Positions 15,644-25,170 of a DNA stretch of 46,712 nt are shown in pieces. This DNA comes from Desulfobacula sp. (GTDB lineage: Bacteria; Desulfobacterota; Desulfobacteria; Desulfobacterales; Desulfobacteraceae), in NCBI RefSeq assembly GCF_030611305.1, contig NZ_JAUWQB010000020.1:1-46712 (forward strand). Reading direction: 5' to 3'. The notes below the pieces were generated by a model, which was not told the DNA's origin, ran no database searches, and saw only the letters and a list, made by a program, of their open reading frames with translations. A program made the translations under genes and the position numbers. Each line of letters begins with the position of its first letter. Positions within the stretch are counted from its first letter, which is position 1.

Positions 15644-16012
15644 TGTTCAGAACCCGGATGAAACAGATTTGAAGAAAGAAATTGCGCGCATGCTTAAAGC
15701 CCCGCGTTTTGATATACGATCACCCAAATAATGTGACTATGCTGATAAATTAAATAAGAAATTTCAAAGAAACAGATGATTGATCTTCCAGTAAGACTGT
15801 TGGAGCTAAGTTAAGCTTCAAATGGGTAATTAAACCGATTTTGATAAGATTTTGAAAATAAATTTTTATATCTAAATAGGAAATGCATAGTTTTGCTAAC
15901 CTAAAATTGACCCATTAAAGCAAGAAATTACAACCCAAAATTGACCCACCTGTAATAGACTTCTGATAATACAGATTTCAATTGAGCAAATCTATTATCA
16001 GAGGAGAGGAGG

Positions 16013-17511
16013 ATGCTAACAGTGGATCAATATGAGTACATACGGATTGCACACAGGGTTTATGGCAAAAAGATCAGAGAAATCACAAGAGAAACAGGCC
16101 ATTCAAGGAACACAGTCAAAAAAGTGTTAAAAAATGAATACATGGGTTACAGCACCCGGCAAAACCAACCATTTCCATCACTTGGGCCTTACCTTGGGAC
16201 GATAGCCAATTGGCTTGTAAATGATAAGGATAATCCCAAAAAGCAACGGCATACCGGAACCAGGATCTACAACCGGCTCAAAAATGAAAAAGGTTATCAA
16301 GGTTCAATTTCAACTGTTCTGCGCTACGTAAGAATTGCCAGGCAAAAAATAGGGGTCAGTGCCAGGCAGGTTTTTATTCCATTGGATCCCCCGGTGGGTC
16401 AGGAAGCTGAAGTGGACTGGGGAAGATGCACTGCAATCCTTGGTGGCCTGAAAACGGTACTTAAATTTTTATGTATACGTTCAAAATTTTCCGGTAAACA
16501 TTTTGTCCGCTGTTACCCTTGTGAAAGGCAGCAGGTTTTATTTGATGCCCATATTCAAGCTTTTCATATTTTGGTGGTATTTTCCCTGTTTTAATTTACG
16601 ACAATCTGACAACTGCGGTTCAAAAAGTGCTTGTGGGTAAAGATCGTATTCTTCAAAAAGAATTTAAAAAATTCAGAGCATATTACAATTTCACACCCCG
16701 ATTTTGCACGCCTGGAGAGGGCCATGAAAAAGGCGAAGTCGAGGGTCTTGTTGGATATGCAAGGCGTAATTACATGGTGCCAATTCCACAGGCTGAAACC
16801 CTTGAAGATTTAAACAGGATGCTTTTACAGGAATGCCAGGCATATGGGGATCATCGTATCAGCGGTAAAGAAAGTTCTGTTAATGAAATGTATGAACAGG
16901 AAAAGCACCATCTGCTTGACCTCCCGGCTATTGAATTTAGTAATATCCAAACGGTAAATGGGAAGTCAGATAAGTATTCCACTGTAATAATAGATAAAAA
17001 TCGTTATTCAGTACCGACAGAGTATGCATATCTGAAAATCAGGGCAGTTTTAAAAGTTGATGGTGTTGATCTTTATTATGGCAACAAAAAAATGGCAGAG
17101 CACCCAAGACTTTATAATAATAACCAATGGAGCCTTGATCCCTCCCACTATCTGGAGCTTATCGGGCAGCGTCCCCGGGCATTTGCAAGCGCCCGTCCGA
17201 TAAAACAGTGGAGGAAGACCTGGCCTGCCAGCTACGAAGCACTGCTTGCCCGATTTTGTGCAAGTAAAGGCGAGACAAAGGGAATAAAAGATTTTATTCA
17301 GGTCCTGCTGCTCCATAAAAAATATAATAACCAGGATATCCAGGCTGCAATTGAAAAAGCATTGAAAGCAAATGTGAGCTGTAGCGATGCTGTCTTTCAA
17401 ATACTGATAAATTCATTAGAACAGCCAACCCCCTTTAGCAGCCTTCCAAACTGGGAGATTCTTCCGACCCCTGATATCTCTGTTTACAGCCAGATCGGAG
17501 GTGCCATATGA
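16013..17511 (+). pseudogene. istA: IS21 transposase IstA, broken by a one-base frameshift
   Basis: The first frame (16013-16594) carries an N-terminal HTH (about residues 15-45) and the first catalytic Asp in EAEVDWGR (Asp135). After AFHI the frame is lost at a T-run near 16570. Adding one T gives FGGIFPVLIYDNLTTAVQKV, which joins the second frame (16627-17511) with the second Asp in YDNL and the Glu region GHEKGEVEGLVGYARR. The three catalytic residues are therefore split between frames. Either the element is inactive, or the slip is tolerated or an assembly error. The C-terminal end overlaps istB by 4 bp as usual in IS21. Confidence 0.88.
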
Positions 17512-18275
17512 ATGCAGCCATGACGGCAATGCTCCAGGAGGATTTTCATTTTTTAAGACTGTCCACAATGATGAAAAACCTTGAACATATCCATCGTCAG
17601 GCCTTGGAAAACAAATTGGGTTATGATGAATTTTTATTAAATTTAACACAAGCAGAAGTCCAGGTTCGCAAAGAGAACGGCAGAAAAAGAAGGATCAGAG
17701 AAGCATCGTTCCCTCTGCATAAACCGCTTGATACATTTGAATTTGATGCAGCGCCGGATTTGGATATACGTTTCATAAATGATCTTGCAGGTGGAAGTTA
17801 CATAAAACGAAATAAAAATATCATATTCTTTGGCAAAAGCGGCACAGGAAAAACCCATCTTGCAACAGCTCTGGGTATTGAAGCATGTGACCAGGGCATC
17901 CGGACAAAATTTATCACAGGCTGCGGCCTTGTAAATGAATTAACAGAAGCCAGGGATGAAAAAAAATTAAGGGCATTAATAAAACGATATTTCAATTATG
18001 GACTTCTGGTCATAGATGAACTTGGGTACGTACCCTTTTCCAAAACAGGAGCAGAACTACTTTTCCAGGTTTTAGCCGAACGGCATGAACGCAAACCGGT
18101 AATTATAACGACCAACAAAGGATTTGGAGATTGGACTCAAATATTTGGGGACCCATCTCTTACAGCTGCCTTATTAGACCGGGTGACACACAGAGCCCAT
18201 GTTATAGATTGTTCATGGGATAGCTACAGGTTAGCTGAAACATTGAAAAATCGGAGAAATAAATCATGGAAATAA
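17508..18275 (+). CDS. istB: IS21 helper ATPase IstB
   Basis: The 255-residue AAA+ ATPase has Walker A GKSGTGKT at residues 109-116 and Walker B LLVIDELGY around 167-173. IstB loads IstA at target DNA during transposition. Length and N-terminal domain are normal. It overlaps istA by 4 bp (ATGA). It looks intact even though istA is frameshifted. Confidence 0.94.
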   Translation: MNAAMTAMLQEDFHFLRLSTMMKNLEHIHRQALENKLGYDEFLLNLTQAEVQVRKENGRKRRIREASFPLHKPLDTFEFDAAPDLDIRFINDLAGGSYIKRNKNIIFFGKSGTGKTHLATALGIEACDQGIRTKFITGCGLVNELTEARDEKKLRALIKRYFNYGLLVIDELGYVPFSKTGAELLFQVLAERHERKPVIITTNKGFGDWTQIFGDPSLTAALLDRVTHRAHVIDCSWDSYRLAETLKNRRNKSWK

Positions 18276-18517
18276 CCGTTTGTAATATTGCCAAAAGTAG
18301 GCTTGAGACAATTGATATAAATATCACCAGGGATAATACGACCTGGTTTGAAGATATAGCAGAAAACAGGGGAGTCCAAATGCTGACAGATGTTGATGGC
18401 TGTTTGTTGATCAGCGGGTATAATTATGATTATCCTGTTTTGATTTGTGACGTTACCAGAAAGGATATTGAAGTCAATATCCACAAAGCTTTGGAACTGA
18501 AAGAATCACACACATGA
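18266..18517 (+). CDS. Small passenger protein of the IS21 element
   Basis: This 83-residue protein is read from an ATG that overlaps the istB stop by 10 bp, and it lies inside the right end of the element. It has alternating short strands (EITVCNIAKS, VQMLTDVDGCLLISGYNYDY) but no motif I can name. Overlap with istB implies translational coupling. Most IS21 elements have only two genes, so this is an unusual passenger. Confidence 0.6.
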   Translation: MEITVCNIAKSRLETIDINITRDNTTWFEDIAENRGVQMLTDVDGCLLISGYNYDYPVLICDVTRKDIEVNIHKALELKESHT

Positions 18518-18526
18518 AATCGAACC

Positions 18527-18566
18527 AGCCCCAAGGGAGGGCAGGATCCTGCCCTCCCTTGGGGCT
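18527..18566. terminator. Perfect 40-nt palindrome after the passenger gene
   Basis: The arm AGCCCCAAGGGAGGGCAGGA (18527-18546) is followed directly by its full reverse complement to 18566, centred on GGATCC. The RNA would form a very stable hairpin just downstream of the passenger stop. No T-run follows, so it may act as a barrier, a processing site or a cruciform rather than a classical terminator. Confidence 0.75.
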
Positions 18567-18775
18567 CTGCCAGATTTTAGGTGGTGGAAAAGTTTTTAAG
18601 GCTATTTTTTTAATCAAGGGGGGTCAAAATTGGGTTATAAAAGGGGGTCATTTTTTGGTTGTAATTTCTAAATGCACAAGCTGTGACCGGTGATTTTCAA
18701 ATTACACTATATGAGCCAAGCCCACTCCCAGAAGGTATTCTTCCAGATTAAACTAATTAAAGTACCAGAAGGAAA

Positions 18776-19219
18776 TCAAACCTTTTTTTCTCTTTTATTT
18801 TTTGGCCATAGTACACCACTCCGATCCCTATCTTTCCAAATAGCATCATCCAGAACCTTCTCAAAATACGGACTCATCTTCTCAAACCTTATGGCCATTC
18901 CGCCTTCCTCTATTCTCGTAATTTCACCATATAACTTAACAGGCTTTTCGTGACCTGGTATTGAAACAACAACCCGAGCATTCTTGCCTAGTTCAAATTT
19001 GAGATCTGTATTCATAAAGACACCACTGGCACTTATGTCCCGAATATCAGACTGGATAAGCTTATCTTCATCTACCACAGCATCAATTTTCAATCTTGCT
19101 GATAGTCTTGAATATCTTCTCTCTTGGCCTTGCTGCATAGCTTCAAGGTATTCCATGACTTCCTTTTGTTGTTCGACTGTGAGATCGAGAATTCTTTTTA
19201 TAATTTCGTCCAGCAGCAT
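18776..19219 (-). CDS. PilZ domain protein (c-di-GMP effector)
   Basis: The 147-residue protein has an N-terminal helix and then a PilZ domain. The RxxxR motif lies at residues 34-38/38-42 (RRYSRLSAR) and DxSxxG at 61-66 (DISASG), the two loops that bind cyclic di-GMP. The C-terminal strand segment GMAIRFEKMSPYFE fits the barrel. It probably responds to c-di-GMP in the cytoplasm. It is transcribed alone, convergent with the IS21 element. Confidence 0.88.
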   Translation of the reverse strand: MLLDEIIKRILDLTVEQQKEVMEYLEAMQQGQERRYSRLSARLKIDAVVDEDKLIQSDIRDISASGVFMNTDLKFELGKNARVVVSIPGHEKPVKLYGEITRIEEGGMAIRFEKMSPYFEKVLDDAIWKDRDRSGVLWPKNKREKKV

Positions 19220-19639
19220 TTATGATACCTCCGATTATGGTTAGAGAAAGCTGTCGTGTGAGGATTTTCTTTAATATAAAAGATTTATAAAGATTCAACA
19301 AGTTTTTATTAATATTCGTTTTGTATCAGATAGGAATGAATAGAAGTTTCCCTGATTTACATAATTGATTTTAGATGGTATTAAAAATGGAATTGGGGAT
19401 ATTAACTCAGGCCTTTTCCCCGCATTAAAGCAATATATAAAAAACATAGCAGCATCCCCTTATTTGATCATTCTGATAAAATTGAAGGCAATAATATCCC
19501 TGCTAAAATGACTTTATGTAATGTCCAGACTAAATGACCATTGAGTTTTCCAAGTCCATAAAAAAGAGAATACTTTCCCACTGTAAAAAAGAGTTTTTCA
19601 CTTTCCTAAAGAAATATGAATGTGTAGTTTAGTCTAAAA
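19220..19639. other. Intergenic region without a convincing gene
   Basis: This region is AT-rich, with stops in all frames. One minus-strand hydrophobic stretch of about 40 codons (about 19478-19600, GLGKLNGHLVWTLHKVILAG) has no start codon and might be a fragment of a membrane-protein gene. This is not firm. Confidence 0.4.
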
Positions 19640-19831
19640 GTACAGATCAAGGCGATTGCCGATGTGCTCGGTGTGGTGACCAGTGGCTGCACAGTTCCTT
19701 TGCTGATCAAGCTGCAAAAACAGATCATGCAGATGGCATCGGAAAATCACAGTATGTTCCCGGTATTTGTTATTGATGATGCTCACCTGATGGAAAAGGA
19801 ATCATTAATGGATATCTGCCCACGATTCTGA
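19640..19831 (+). pseudogene. Fragment of an ExeA/TniB-like AAA ATPase
   Basis: The plus strand reads QIKAIADVLGV, then LIKLQKQIMQMAS and PVFVIDDAHLMEKESLMDI before a stop at 19829-19831. The FVIDDAHLM segment is the Walker B region of the AAA ATPases that accompany transposases (ExeA/TniB-like). The Walker A part and the start are missing. It ends 27 bp before the DDAH gene. Confidence 0.65.
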
Positions 19832-19858
19832 TAAAATAGCTTTTTTCAGGAGAAAACA

Positions 19859-20620
19859 ATGTTTAAAAATATTATTGTTAGAAAACCGGGTCGCTCAATG
19901 ATAGATGGTATCAGCAATGCCAAGCTTGGTAAACCTGATTTTAAAAATGCCCTTATACAACATGAAAACTATATCAAAATAATGGAATTTTGTCATGTAA
20001 ATGCTGACATAATTGATGCTGATGAACACTATCCGGATTCAACCTTTATTGAAGACACAGCTGTACTTTCAGAAAAGGTCGCTATTATCACCAATCCAGG
20101 AATAGAGAGCAGAAAGGGAGAAGAAAAAGAGATTTTAAAAAGTATAAAAAAATACTATAAAAACATCGAACATATAAAAGCCCCAGGCACCTGTGAGGGC
20201 GGAGATGTCATGCGGGTTAAAGATCACTTCTATATCGGATTATCTGACAGAACAAATCCAGAAGGTGCAGAACAGTTAATCAATTTGCTTCAAAAATATG
20301 GCTATACAGGGTCTACAGTAGAAATGAACGAAATGCTTCATCTTAAAACAGGCCTGTCATATCTGGAAAACAATAACCTGCTTGTTGCAGGTGAATTCAT
20401 CAATAATCCAGATTTCAAAAATTTCAACAGGATAATTATTCCTAAGGAAGAAAATTATGCTGCAAATTCTATATGGGTGAATGACATCGTTATTGTCCCG
20501 GCTGGTTTCCCTAAAACGGAACGGAGGGTCAAAGATGCTGGGTATAAAACTGTCACAGTAAATATATCCGAATTCAGAAAACTGGACGGTGGATTAAGCT
20601 GCCTCTCTTTGAGATTCTAA
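19859..20620 (+). CDS. Dimethylarginine dimethylaminohydrolase-like amidinohydrolase
   Basis: The 253-residue protein matches the pentein-fold DDAH/arginine deiminase superfamily. Visible catalytic elements are FIEDTAV (residues 64-70), EGGD (113-116), His161 in MLHLKTGLSYL and the nucleophile Cys248 in GGLSCLSLRF. DDAH hydrolyses methylated arginines to citrulline and an amine. A relative acting on another guanidine compound is possible. AGGAGA precedes the ATG. The gene stands alone in the transposon-scarred region, which suggests acquisition. Confidence 0.88.
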   Translation: MFKNIIVRKPGRSMIDGISNAKLGKPDFKNALIQHENYIKIMEFCHVNADIIDADEHYPDSTFIEDTAVLSEKVAIITNPGIESRKGEEKEILKSIKKYYKNIEHIKAPGTCEGGDVMRVKDHFYIGLSDRTNPEGAEQLINLLQKYGYTGSTVEMNEMLHLKTGLSYLENNNLLVAGEFINNPDFKNFNRIIIPKEENYAANSIWVNDIVIVPAGFPKTERRVKDAGYKTVTVNISEFRKLDGGLSCLSLRF

Positions 20621-20924
20621 AGTTACAAACTTTATTCATATAGATCACATTTTTCGAAATTCCTGGATATTGATTTTGAATAATCCGGTTACTCACCAAT
20701 AAATTTTAATGGGCGTTTGCCTTTTTTTGATTTTGATTTTCCCCATATACTATAATTTCTAATCTGAAACTAAAAAATCTATCAATACCATATCCTGTAC
20801 CATGGTAAATTTCTAAAAGCCCGGACTGGTGAAAGAAGCGCTCGGTAATTTGCCGAATTTGACTCATGACAGATAATACCATCTATAAACGATAGTACTT
20901 CAAGAAGAATCAGTGATTTTTATA
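20621..20924. other. Intergenic region without a convincing gene
   Basis: A short minus-strand protein-like stretch (EIYHGTGYGIDRFFSFRLEI, about 20695-20810) ends in a stop and has no start codon. It may be a gene fragment. Nothing else was seen. Confidence 0.4.
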
Positions 20925-21422
20925 TCAAGTTGAATAGGCCAGCATAATTTTTTTTTTAATATGTTTTTCCACCACATGGCCCATTTCGTGTCCCACCACA
21001 AAAAGTAGTTCCTCATCGTTCATCATGTCCATCAACCCACTATAAATCCTGATAGTTTCGTCTGCCATGGCAAAAGCATTGATCTGAGATGACCAATAAA
21101 CCTTGAAATCAAATACATACCCATCTGAATTGTATCGATTCCCCACAAGTTTTTTCAACCTCATTCCATAAGGATTTCCGGTCCCTGCAATATGGTTTTT
21201 TGAATCTGACTGTTTTGCGGCCATTGTTGCAATGAGCTTAACTTCTCCATCACTTAAGGTGGCGGCCTTAATCACGTCAATCCCTGCTTCTGTTGCAAGC
21301 TGCAAATTGGTATCTTCACACCCAAAAAAAACAAATACGCAAAATAAACATATAAGTAGCTGTTTGATCATTTTTTTTATATACAGGATTTTTAATACCC
21401 TATCAACTTTAACCTTTGCCAT
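20925..21422 (-). pseudogene. M48 family metalloprotease, N-terminal half, cut by an inversion
   Basis: The minus strand encodes a lipoprotein-type signal (ICLFCVFVFFGC, lipobox Cys35), then the M48 segment NAFAMADETIRIYSGLMDMM and the zinc site HEMGH at residues 145-149. The reading ends six residues after KHIKKKI with LAYST and a stop. The rest of the protease is on the opposite strand at 21646-22005. A start at 21371 (MIKQLL) would give a more usual signal peptide. The missing half carries the third zinc ligand, so this part should be inactive. Confidence 0.88.
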
Positions 21423-21645
21423 TAAGATATTCTCAGATAGCAGAAAAAGTATAAGTCTATGAAGGCAACAACCGATATAAGGCTTTCCAAGATGCTATAT
21501 AATACAAAGGCGTTGGCCGGAATTCGCAGGGCTCAATCCAGACAAAATTTGAAAACCACTATTTAGCATATCATCTTTTTTCATCATTAAGATTTTAATT
21601 CAGCTTTATAATCTCATGGCAGTATTACAGGAGAAATTTCCATAT

Positions 21646-22005
21646 GCTGCAAGCGCAGTGCGGAAAGGAATCGCCTCCCAGGAAAATATTGCTGGAGACA
21701 TTGCGCGATCTGTCTTGGGTGGGCTGGCCCAGACACTTTTAAGCGCCCAGTTTTCACAAGCAGAAGAAAGGGAGGCCGATGACTTTGGCATTCTGTTTTT
21801 AAAAAAATACGGATTTGATGTTAATGCTGCCATATCAGCTTTAAAAAAACTGGATGGCCTGGGGAAAAAACATTCGTTTTTATCCAGTCATCCTGCACCT
21901 GCTGCAAGGGCAAAGCGCCTGAAAAAGAAGCTTGACCCACCTGAAAAAATTGGTGCCGCTTCATTCTTTGATAAATTGATTGCCCGGATTATCAGCCTGT
22001 TTTAA
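21646..22005 (+). pseudogene. M48 family metalloprotease, C-terminal half, inverted relative to the N-terminal half
   Basis: The plus strand continues the protease: SAVRKGIASQENIAGDIARS, then QAEEREADDFGILFLKKYGF with the third zinc ligand Glu in EREAD, and SSHPAPAARAKRLKK. An ATG at 21616 gives an open frame of 129 codons, but its first ten codons come from DNA beyond the breakpoint. Flipping 20934-21645 joins codon 163 of the N-terminal half in frame to GCT at 21646 and yields one ORF of 282 codons, a normal size for a small M48 lipoprotein protease. Confidence 0.88.
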
Positions 22006-22069
22006 TGTTCTTTAGGCTACTTCTTCACTATACCGACAATCCGGGCCATAGTTTTTTATATACAAAAAC

Positions 22070-22393
22070 CTATTTAAATATTGAAGATACGGAGTTTTTA
22101 ACATTCTTAAAAACTCCTTTTTCACCATCAAGGATCTTTTCCATTTCACCCGGATCAAGGTGAACTGCACCGCATCCTTCATTGACACATATGTCGATAC
22201 TGATACCTTTATGGTCCACTTCCACCAAGCTGTGGGTACCGCATCTAAAACAGTGGTTCTTGTGAGCACTGCTATAAGATTCCTCAGTTTCTTTTGCAGC
22301 CTCAACTCTCAATTCTTCAATCAGCAACCGGTCTTTTTCTTTAAAATAAAGATCCTCTTCACTGGGTTTAACAATAATACGTTCATTTACCAT
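22070..22393 (-). CDS. Zinc-ribbon protein (zf-TFIIB type)
   Basis: The 107-residue protein has a helical charged N-terminus and a zinc ribbon with Cys48, Cys51, Cys69 and Cys74 (HCFRCGTHSLVEV, DICVNEGCGAVHLDPGE). The pattern resembles the zf-TFIIB family, small proteins of unknown role. GAGGTATTTC precedes the ATG. It converges on the broken protease gene. Confidence 0.8.
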   Translation of the reverse strand: MVNERIIVKPSEEDLYFKEKDRLLIEELRVEAAKETEESYSSAHKNHCFRCGTHSLVEVDHKGISIDICVNEGCGAVHLDPGEMEKILDGEKGVFKNVKNSVSSIFK

Positions 22394-22906
22394 GAAATAC
22401 CTCCTCTATTAAACTTAGTTCAACCTTATTTATGATGGCCAGCCCCACACGTATCAGATTCTTTAAAAAATATAACAAATTACCATATCTCCATCTCTTT
22501 AAGACGTCACTCTCATTCATTGCCTGACACTGAAGTATGTTGAAAATCAGTTGCAATCATTTTTTTGTTCTCTTTGTAGTCTGCAAATTTAATAATTCAT
22601 CTGACAATGGTTAATAGATTTTATCAAATTGAAAAGCAAGCCCTATGTCTATTTTTAAACGGTTTCAGCAGTTTTTGGTGGGAGACTATTTGAAAAAGAT
22701 ATACTCAGTGAATTTTCATATGACTTAGTCCGTCTTTATATCATCATTATACGTTGAGTAATCCTACTTTTTTTATTTTCGAATTTTTTTTAAAACTTGA
22801 AATGTAGGTTCATAAAGGGCACTTTTTGGCTTGAAAAGCGGCAGTATGGGACGTATATTAGAGGCTGTTGCAATGATCAAGGTAAAATTTGAAAAGGAGA
22901 CTTCAA
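22394..22906. other. AT-rich intergenic region, no gene seen
   Basis: This 513-bp stretch holds no supported gene. Only short frames without ribosome sites occur. The last 60 bp contain AAAAGGAG, the ribosome site of the following gene. Confidence 0.5.
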
Positions 22907-23842
22907 ATGCATTTGGGAATGCACACCTACAGCCTTTATCACCATGGCGTTGCAGAGGACTGGGCCGGGTTCAAGCTGCCCTGGGACCGGCAGATGACCT
23001 TTATGGAAATGATGGACTACACCCTTGAACTGGGGCTGGAAGGCCTTCATCTGGACGCCAAAGCCCTGGACCGGCTGACACCTGATTACCTTGAAACCGT
23101 CAGGGAATATGCTCGGGATAAGAACCTGTATCTGGAATTTAATTTTGCACTGAAAAGCGGTCATTACGATTCTGCGGTTCAATTTGAGGTAGAAGAAGGG
23201 ATCAATATTGCCCACCGAATCGGTGCAGATCTCACCAAAATCGGGATGAACCTGAAACGTCCGCGGCCCATTGCCGGCGGCAAATTCCACCCGAACATGA
23301 TGACCCAGCTTGAATCGGTTGTTGAACGAGTCATTGCCGCCCTCCCCTTGGTTGAAAAGACCGGGGTCCGGCTGGCCCTTGAAAATCATACGGATGCCTT
23401 TTCCGAGGAGGTGATCTGGGTCCTGGATCAAATCAATCATCCCATGGTCGGGGCCTGCATAGATACGGTCAATGCCATCCATGTCACCGAAAGTCCAATT
23501 TCAGCCGTGAAAAACCTGGCTCCCCGTGCCTTTACAAACCATTTCAGGGACAATAAAATCGTCATCACGCCCTGGGGTCTAAAGTTCACCGGGGCAGCTG
23601 TGGGCGAAGGGGACCTGGACATGAAAAAATCATATGAGCTGATCGGTCAGAATCCGAATGTGAAGCGGATCAACATCGAGCTGGATCTTGAGTGTCCCCT
23701 GGACGATATGGAGTCCGCCATGGAGACTGAACGGGCTGCCCTGATCCGAACATTGATTACTGTAGAAACGTATTGGGCATCCATAGATAAAAAGAGGCTG
23801 GGCCTGTTATTTCCTGTCAAGCCGTTATTTGTATATGTTTAG
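22907..23842 (+). CDS. Sugar phosphate isomerase/epimerase-like TIM barrel protein
   Basis: The 311-residue product belongs to the xylose-isomerase-like TIM barrel (AP endonuclease 2) superfamily. Candidate metal ligands are Glu in LALENHTD, Asp/His in ACIDTVNAIH, His in TNHFRDNK and Glu in NIELDLE. GC content is higher than in the flanks. The ATG at 22907 with AAAAGGAGA upstream is preferred to an in-frame TTG at 22889. The last 25 residues look unusual for the family, so the 3' end may have been altered. The substrate is unknown. Confidence 0.82.
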   Translation: MHLGMHTYSLYHHGVAEDWAGFKLPWDRQMTFMEMMDYTLELGLEGLHLDAKALDRLTPDYLETVREYARDKNLYLEFNFALKSGHYDSAVQFEVEEGINIAHRIGADLTKIGMNLKRPRPIAGGKFHPNMMTQLESVVERVIAALPLVEKTGVRLALENHTDAFSEEVIWVLDQINHPMVGACIDTVNAIHVTESPISAVKNLAPRAFTNHFRDNKIVITPWGLKFTGAAVGEGDLDMKKSYELIGQNPNVKRINIELDLECPLDDMESAMETERAALIRTLITVETYWASIDKKRLGLLFPVKPLFVYV

Positions 23843-24291
23843 GGAAAAATCGGGCTATGTGAGCTTTAGCTGGTTCACATTAACGGAAGCTTTTGTACAT
23901 TTCAGCAAATATCAGTCTGGGAGTTTTCGCGGCATTGAAGTTAGCAAGATTTTGAGGAGCGTACTTAGTAAGCCTTTTGTCTATCTACAGTTGCTGTGAG
24001 CCTTTAATCCAAAGGCGTTGACTTCTTTCTGTAATGCTGCCCGGAATCAAAATTCTACCGGTGAGCCATTGTATTCATTAGTCTGGATGTTTTAAAATTT
24101 TTACACAACCCTATATATGGTATATGGAGATTTTTCAGCTTTGAAATTTTTATTCAATTATATAAACTATTAGCATCATGCCCGGCCATTTCCCCGCACT
24201 AATTTTTATAATATATCAAATTTACTGAGCACTTCTGGTACGGTTCTGAGAATTCCCATCATACAAAAACTGGTGTTTAAATGACCGGTTG
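23843..24291. other. Intergenic region containing a dispersed repeat
   Basis: No gene was found in this 449-bp region. It includes the 21-bp repeat at 24218-24238. Confidence 0.5.
24218..24238. repeat. Dispersed 21-bp repeat, copy 1
   Basis: AAATTTACTGAGCACTTCTG plus G occurs here and, identical, at 29379-29399. Both copies are intergenic, in the same orientation. A diverged relative lies at 8988-9006. Confidence 0.7.
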
Positions 24292-24870
24292 TTATTTTCC
24301 AGGATTTATACCCTTCCCAATTGAAAATGCATCCCCAATCTTATCACTGATACCGTGATAGGTTTGACAGGATGGCGCATAAACGATCGGATTAATTTTT
24401 TTGATATCCGGCATTCCATCATCATTGAGCACAGACTCATCGGCCTTAACATCGATAATTTCACCAATAAATTGTGTATGTAATCCTATCTCAAAAGTAT
24501 GAATGAGTTTACATTCCAGTATTAAAGGAAATTCTTCAATGTAGGGGGCATTGACCAGGTCACTTTTTATGGGTGTTAGGCACGTGGCCTTGAATTTATC
24601 TTCGGTTTTACCCGTAGCCATACCTAAATAATCAGCCTCTTTAACATATTTCTGGGATGGAATATTCAAAGTATATGCCTTACTTTTAACAATACAATTA
24701 TAACTGTATGTGGCTTTACGCAATGACACAGTTACACACGGTGGCTTGGAACAACAAATACCACCCCATGCGACAGTCATGGCGTTGGCTTTCCCATCTT
24801 TATCATATGTAGCGACAATAAGGACGGGAGCGGGATAAACTATGGTTTTTGCGCCTATTGATTTTTTCAT
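24292..24870 (-). CDS. Flavin reductase-like domain protein (flavoredoxin type)
   Basis: The 192-residue protein matches FMN-binding flavin reductase-like proteins: [20 protein letters not shown] with [12 protein letters not shown] at the flavin site, then [13 protein letters not shown] and YTLNIPS. Such flavoredoxins transfer electrons in the cytoplasm of sulfate reducers. GGAGA lies upstream of the ATG. It is monocistronic as far as can be seen. Confidence 0.9.
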   Translation of the reverse strand: MKKSIGAKTIVYPAPVLIVATYDKDGKANAMTVAWGGICCSKPPCVTVSLRKATYSYNCIVKSKAYTLNIPSQKYVKEADYLGMATGKTEDKFKATCLTPIKSDLVNAPYIEEFPLILECKLIHTFEIGLHTQFIGEIIDVKADESVLNDDGMPDIKKINPIVYAPSCQTYHGISDKIGDAFSIGKGINPGK

Positions 24871-24978
24871 TTATAATCTCCTGAGAAATAATGTTATGCT
24901 TAGTTGACTTCACTACTCATCAATATTGTGAAGTGATTGTTGATTAAATATCACAAAATTCATCTTAACCAAACTTTT

Positions 24979-25170
24979 TTAAAACGGTGTAAAAACTTCT
25001 TTCCCATCCCTGGCGTCAAATAAAATCTGAGAAACTTTCCTACCCCCGGCTGTATCATGAAATCTTTTAATATGATTCCCTTTGTTTTTTCCTGAATTGA
25101 ATTCTGAATTAGATCGCTGATTTTCAATACATTCCCTGATTGCTGCTCGTTTCTCTTCATATAGATACAT
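24979..25170 (-). CDS. Small protein of unknown function, second copy
   Basis: The 63-residue protein is a paralogue of the product at 10543-10734, with the same length and an almost identical tail (TAGGRKVSQILFD, RDGKEVFTPF). The N-terminal half has diverged. GGAGAG precedes the ATG. Unlike the first copy it has no nuclease gene behind it; downstream similarity stops at the stop codon. Confidence 0.65.
   Translation of the reverse strand: MYLYEEKRAAIRECIENQRSNSEFNSGKNKGNHIKRFHDTAGGRKVSQILFDARDGKEVFTPF

Larger units (their letters stand above)
15884..18676 (+). mobile_element. IS21-family insertion element with a passenger gene
   Basis: The element contains istA (frameshifted), istB and a small extra gene. 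Both ends carry tandem copies of an IS21-type terminal motif: CCTAAAATTGACCCA and CCCAAAATTGACCCACC on the left (15900-15951), and inverted AACCAAAAAATGACCCCC and AACCCAATTTTGACCCCCC on the right (18622-18662). AAATGCA occurs at 15881-15887 and again at 18670-18676. It may be a 7-bp target duplication, or TGCA may be the element tip, so the edges are uncertain by about 7 bp. Confidence 0.85.

Noticed and set aside
15881-18676. AAATGCA repeats as a certain IS21 target-site duplication
   Set aside because: TGCA is self-complementary and could instead be the element tips, so the exact boundary and duplication are not claimed.
19478-19600. Minus-strand hydrophobic stretch resembling a membrane protein tail
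   Set aside because: No start codon, a stop just upstream and no recognisable family; mentioned only as part of the intergenic region.
21616-21645. ATG at 21616 as a genuine start of a small protease-like protein
   Set aside because: The first ten codons come from beyond the inversion breakpoint and do not fit the M48 family, so the frame is better seen as a severed 3' half.
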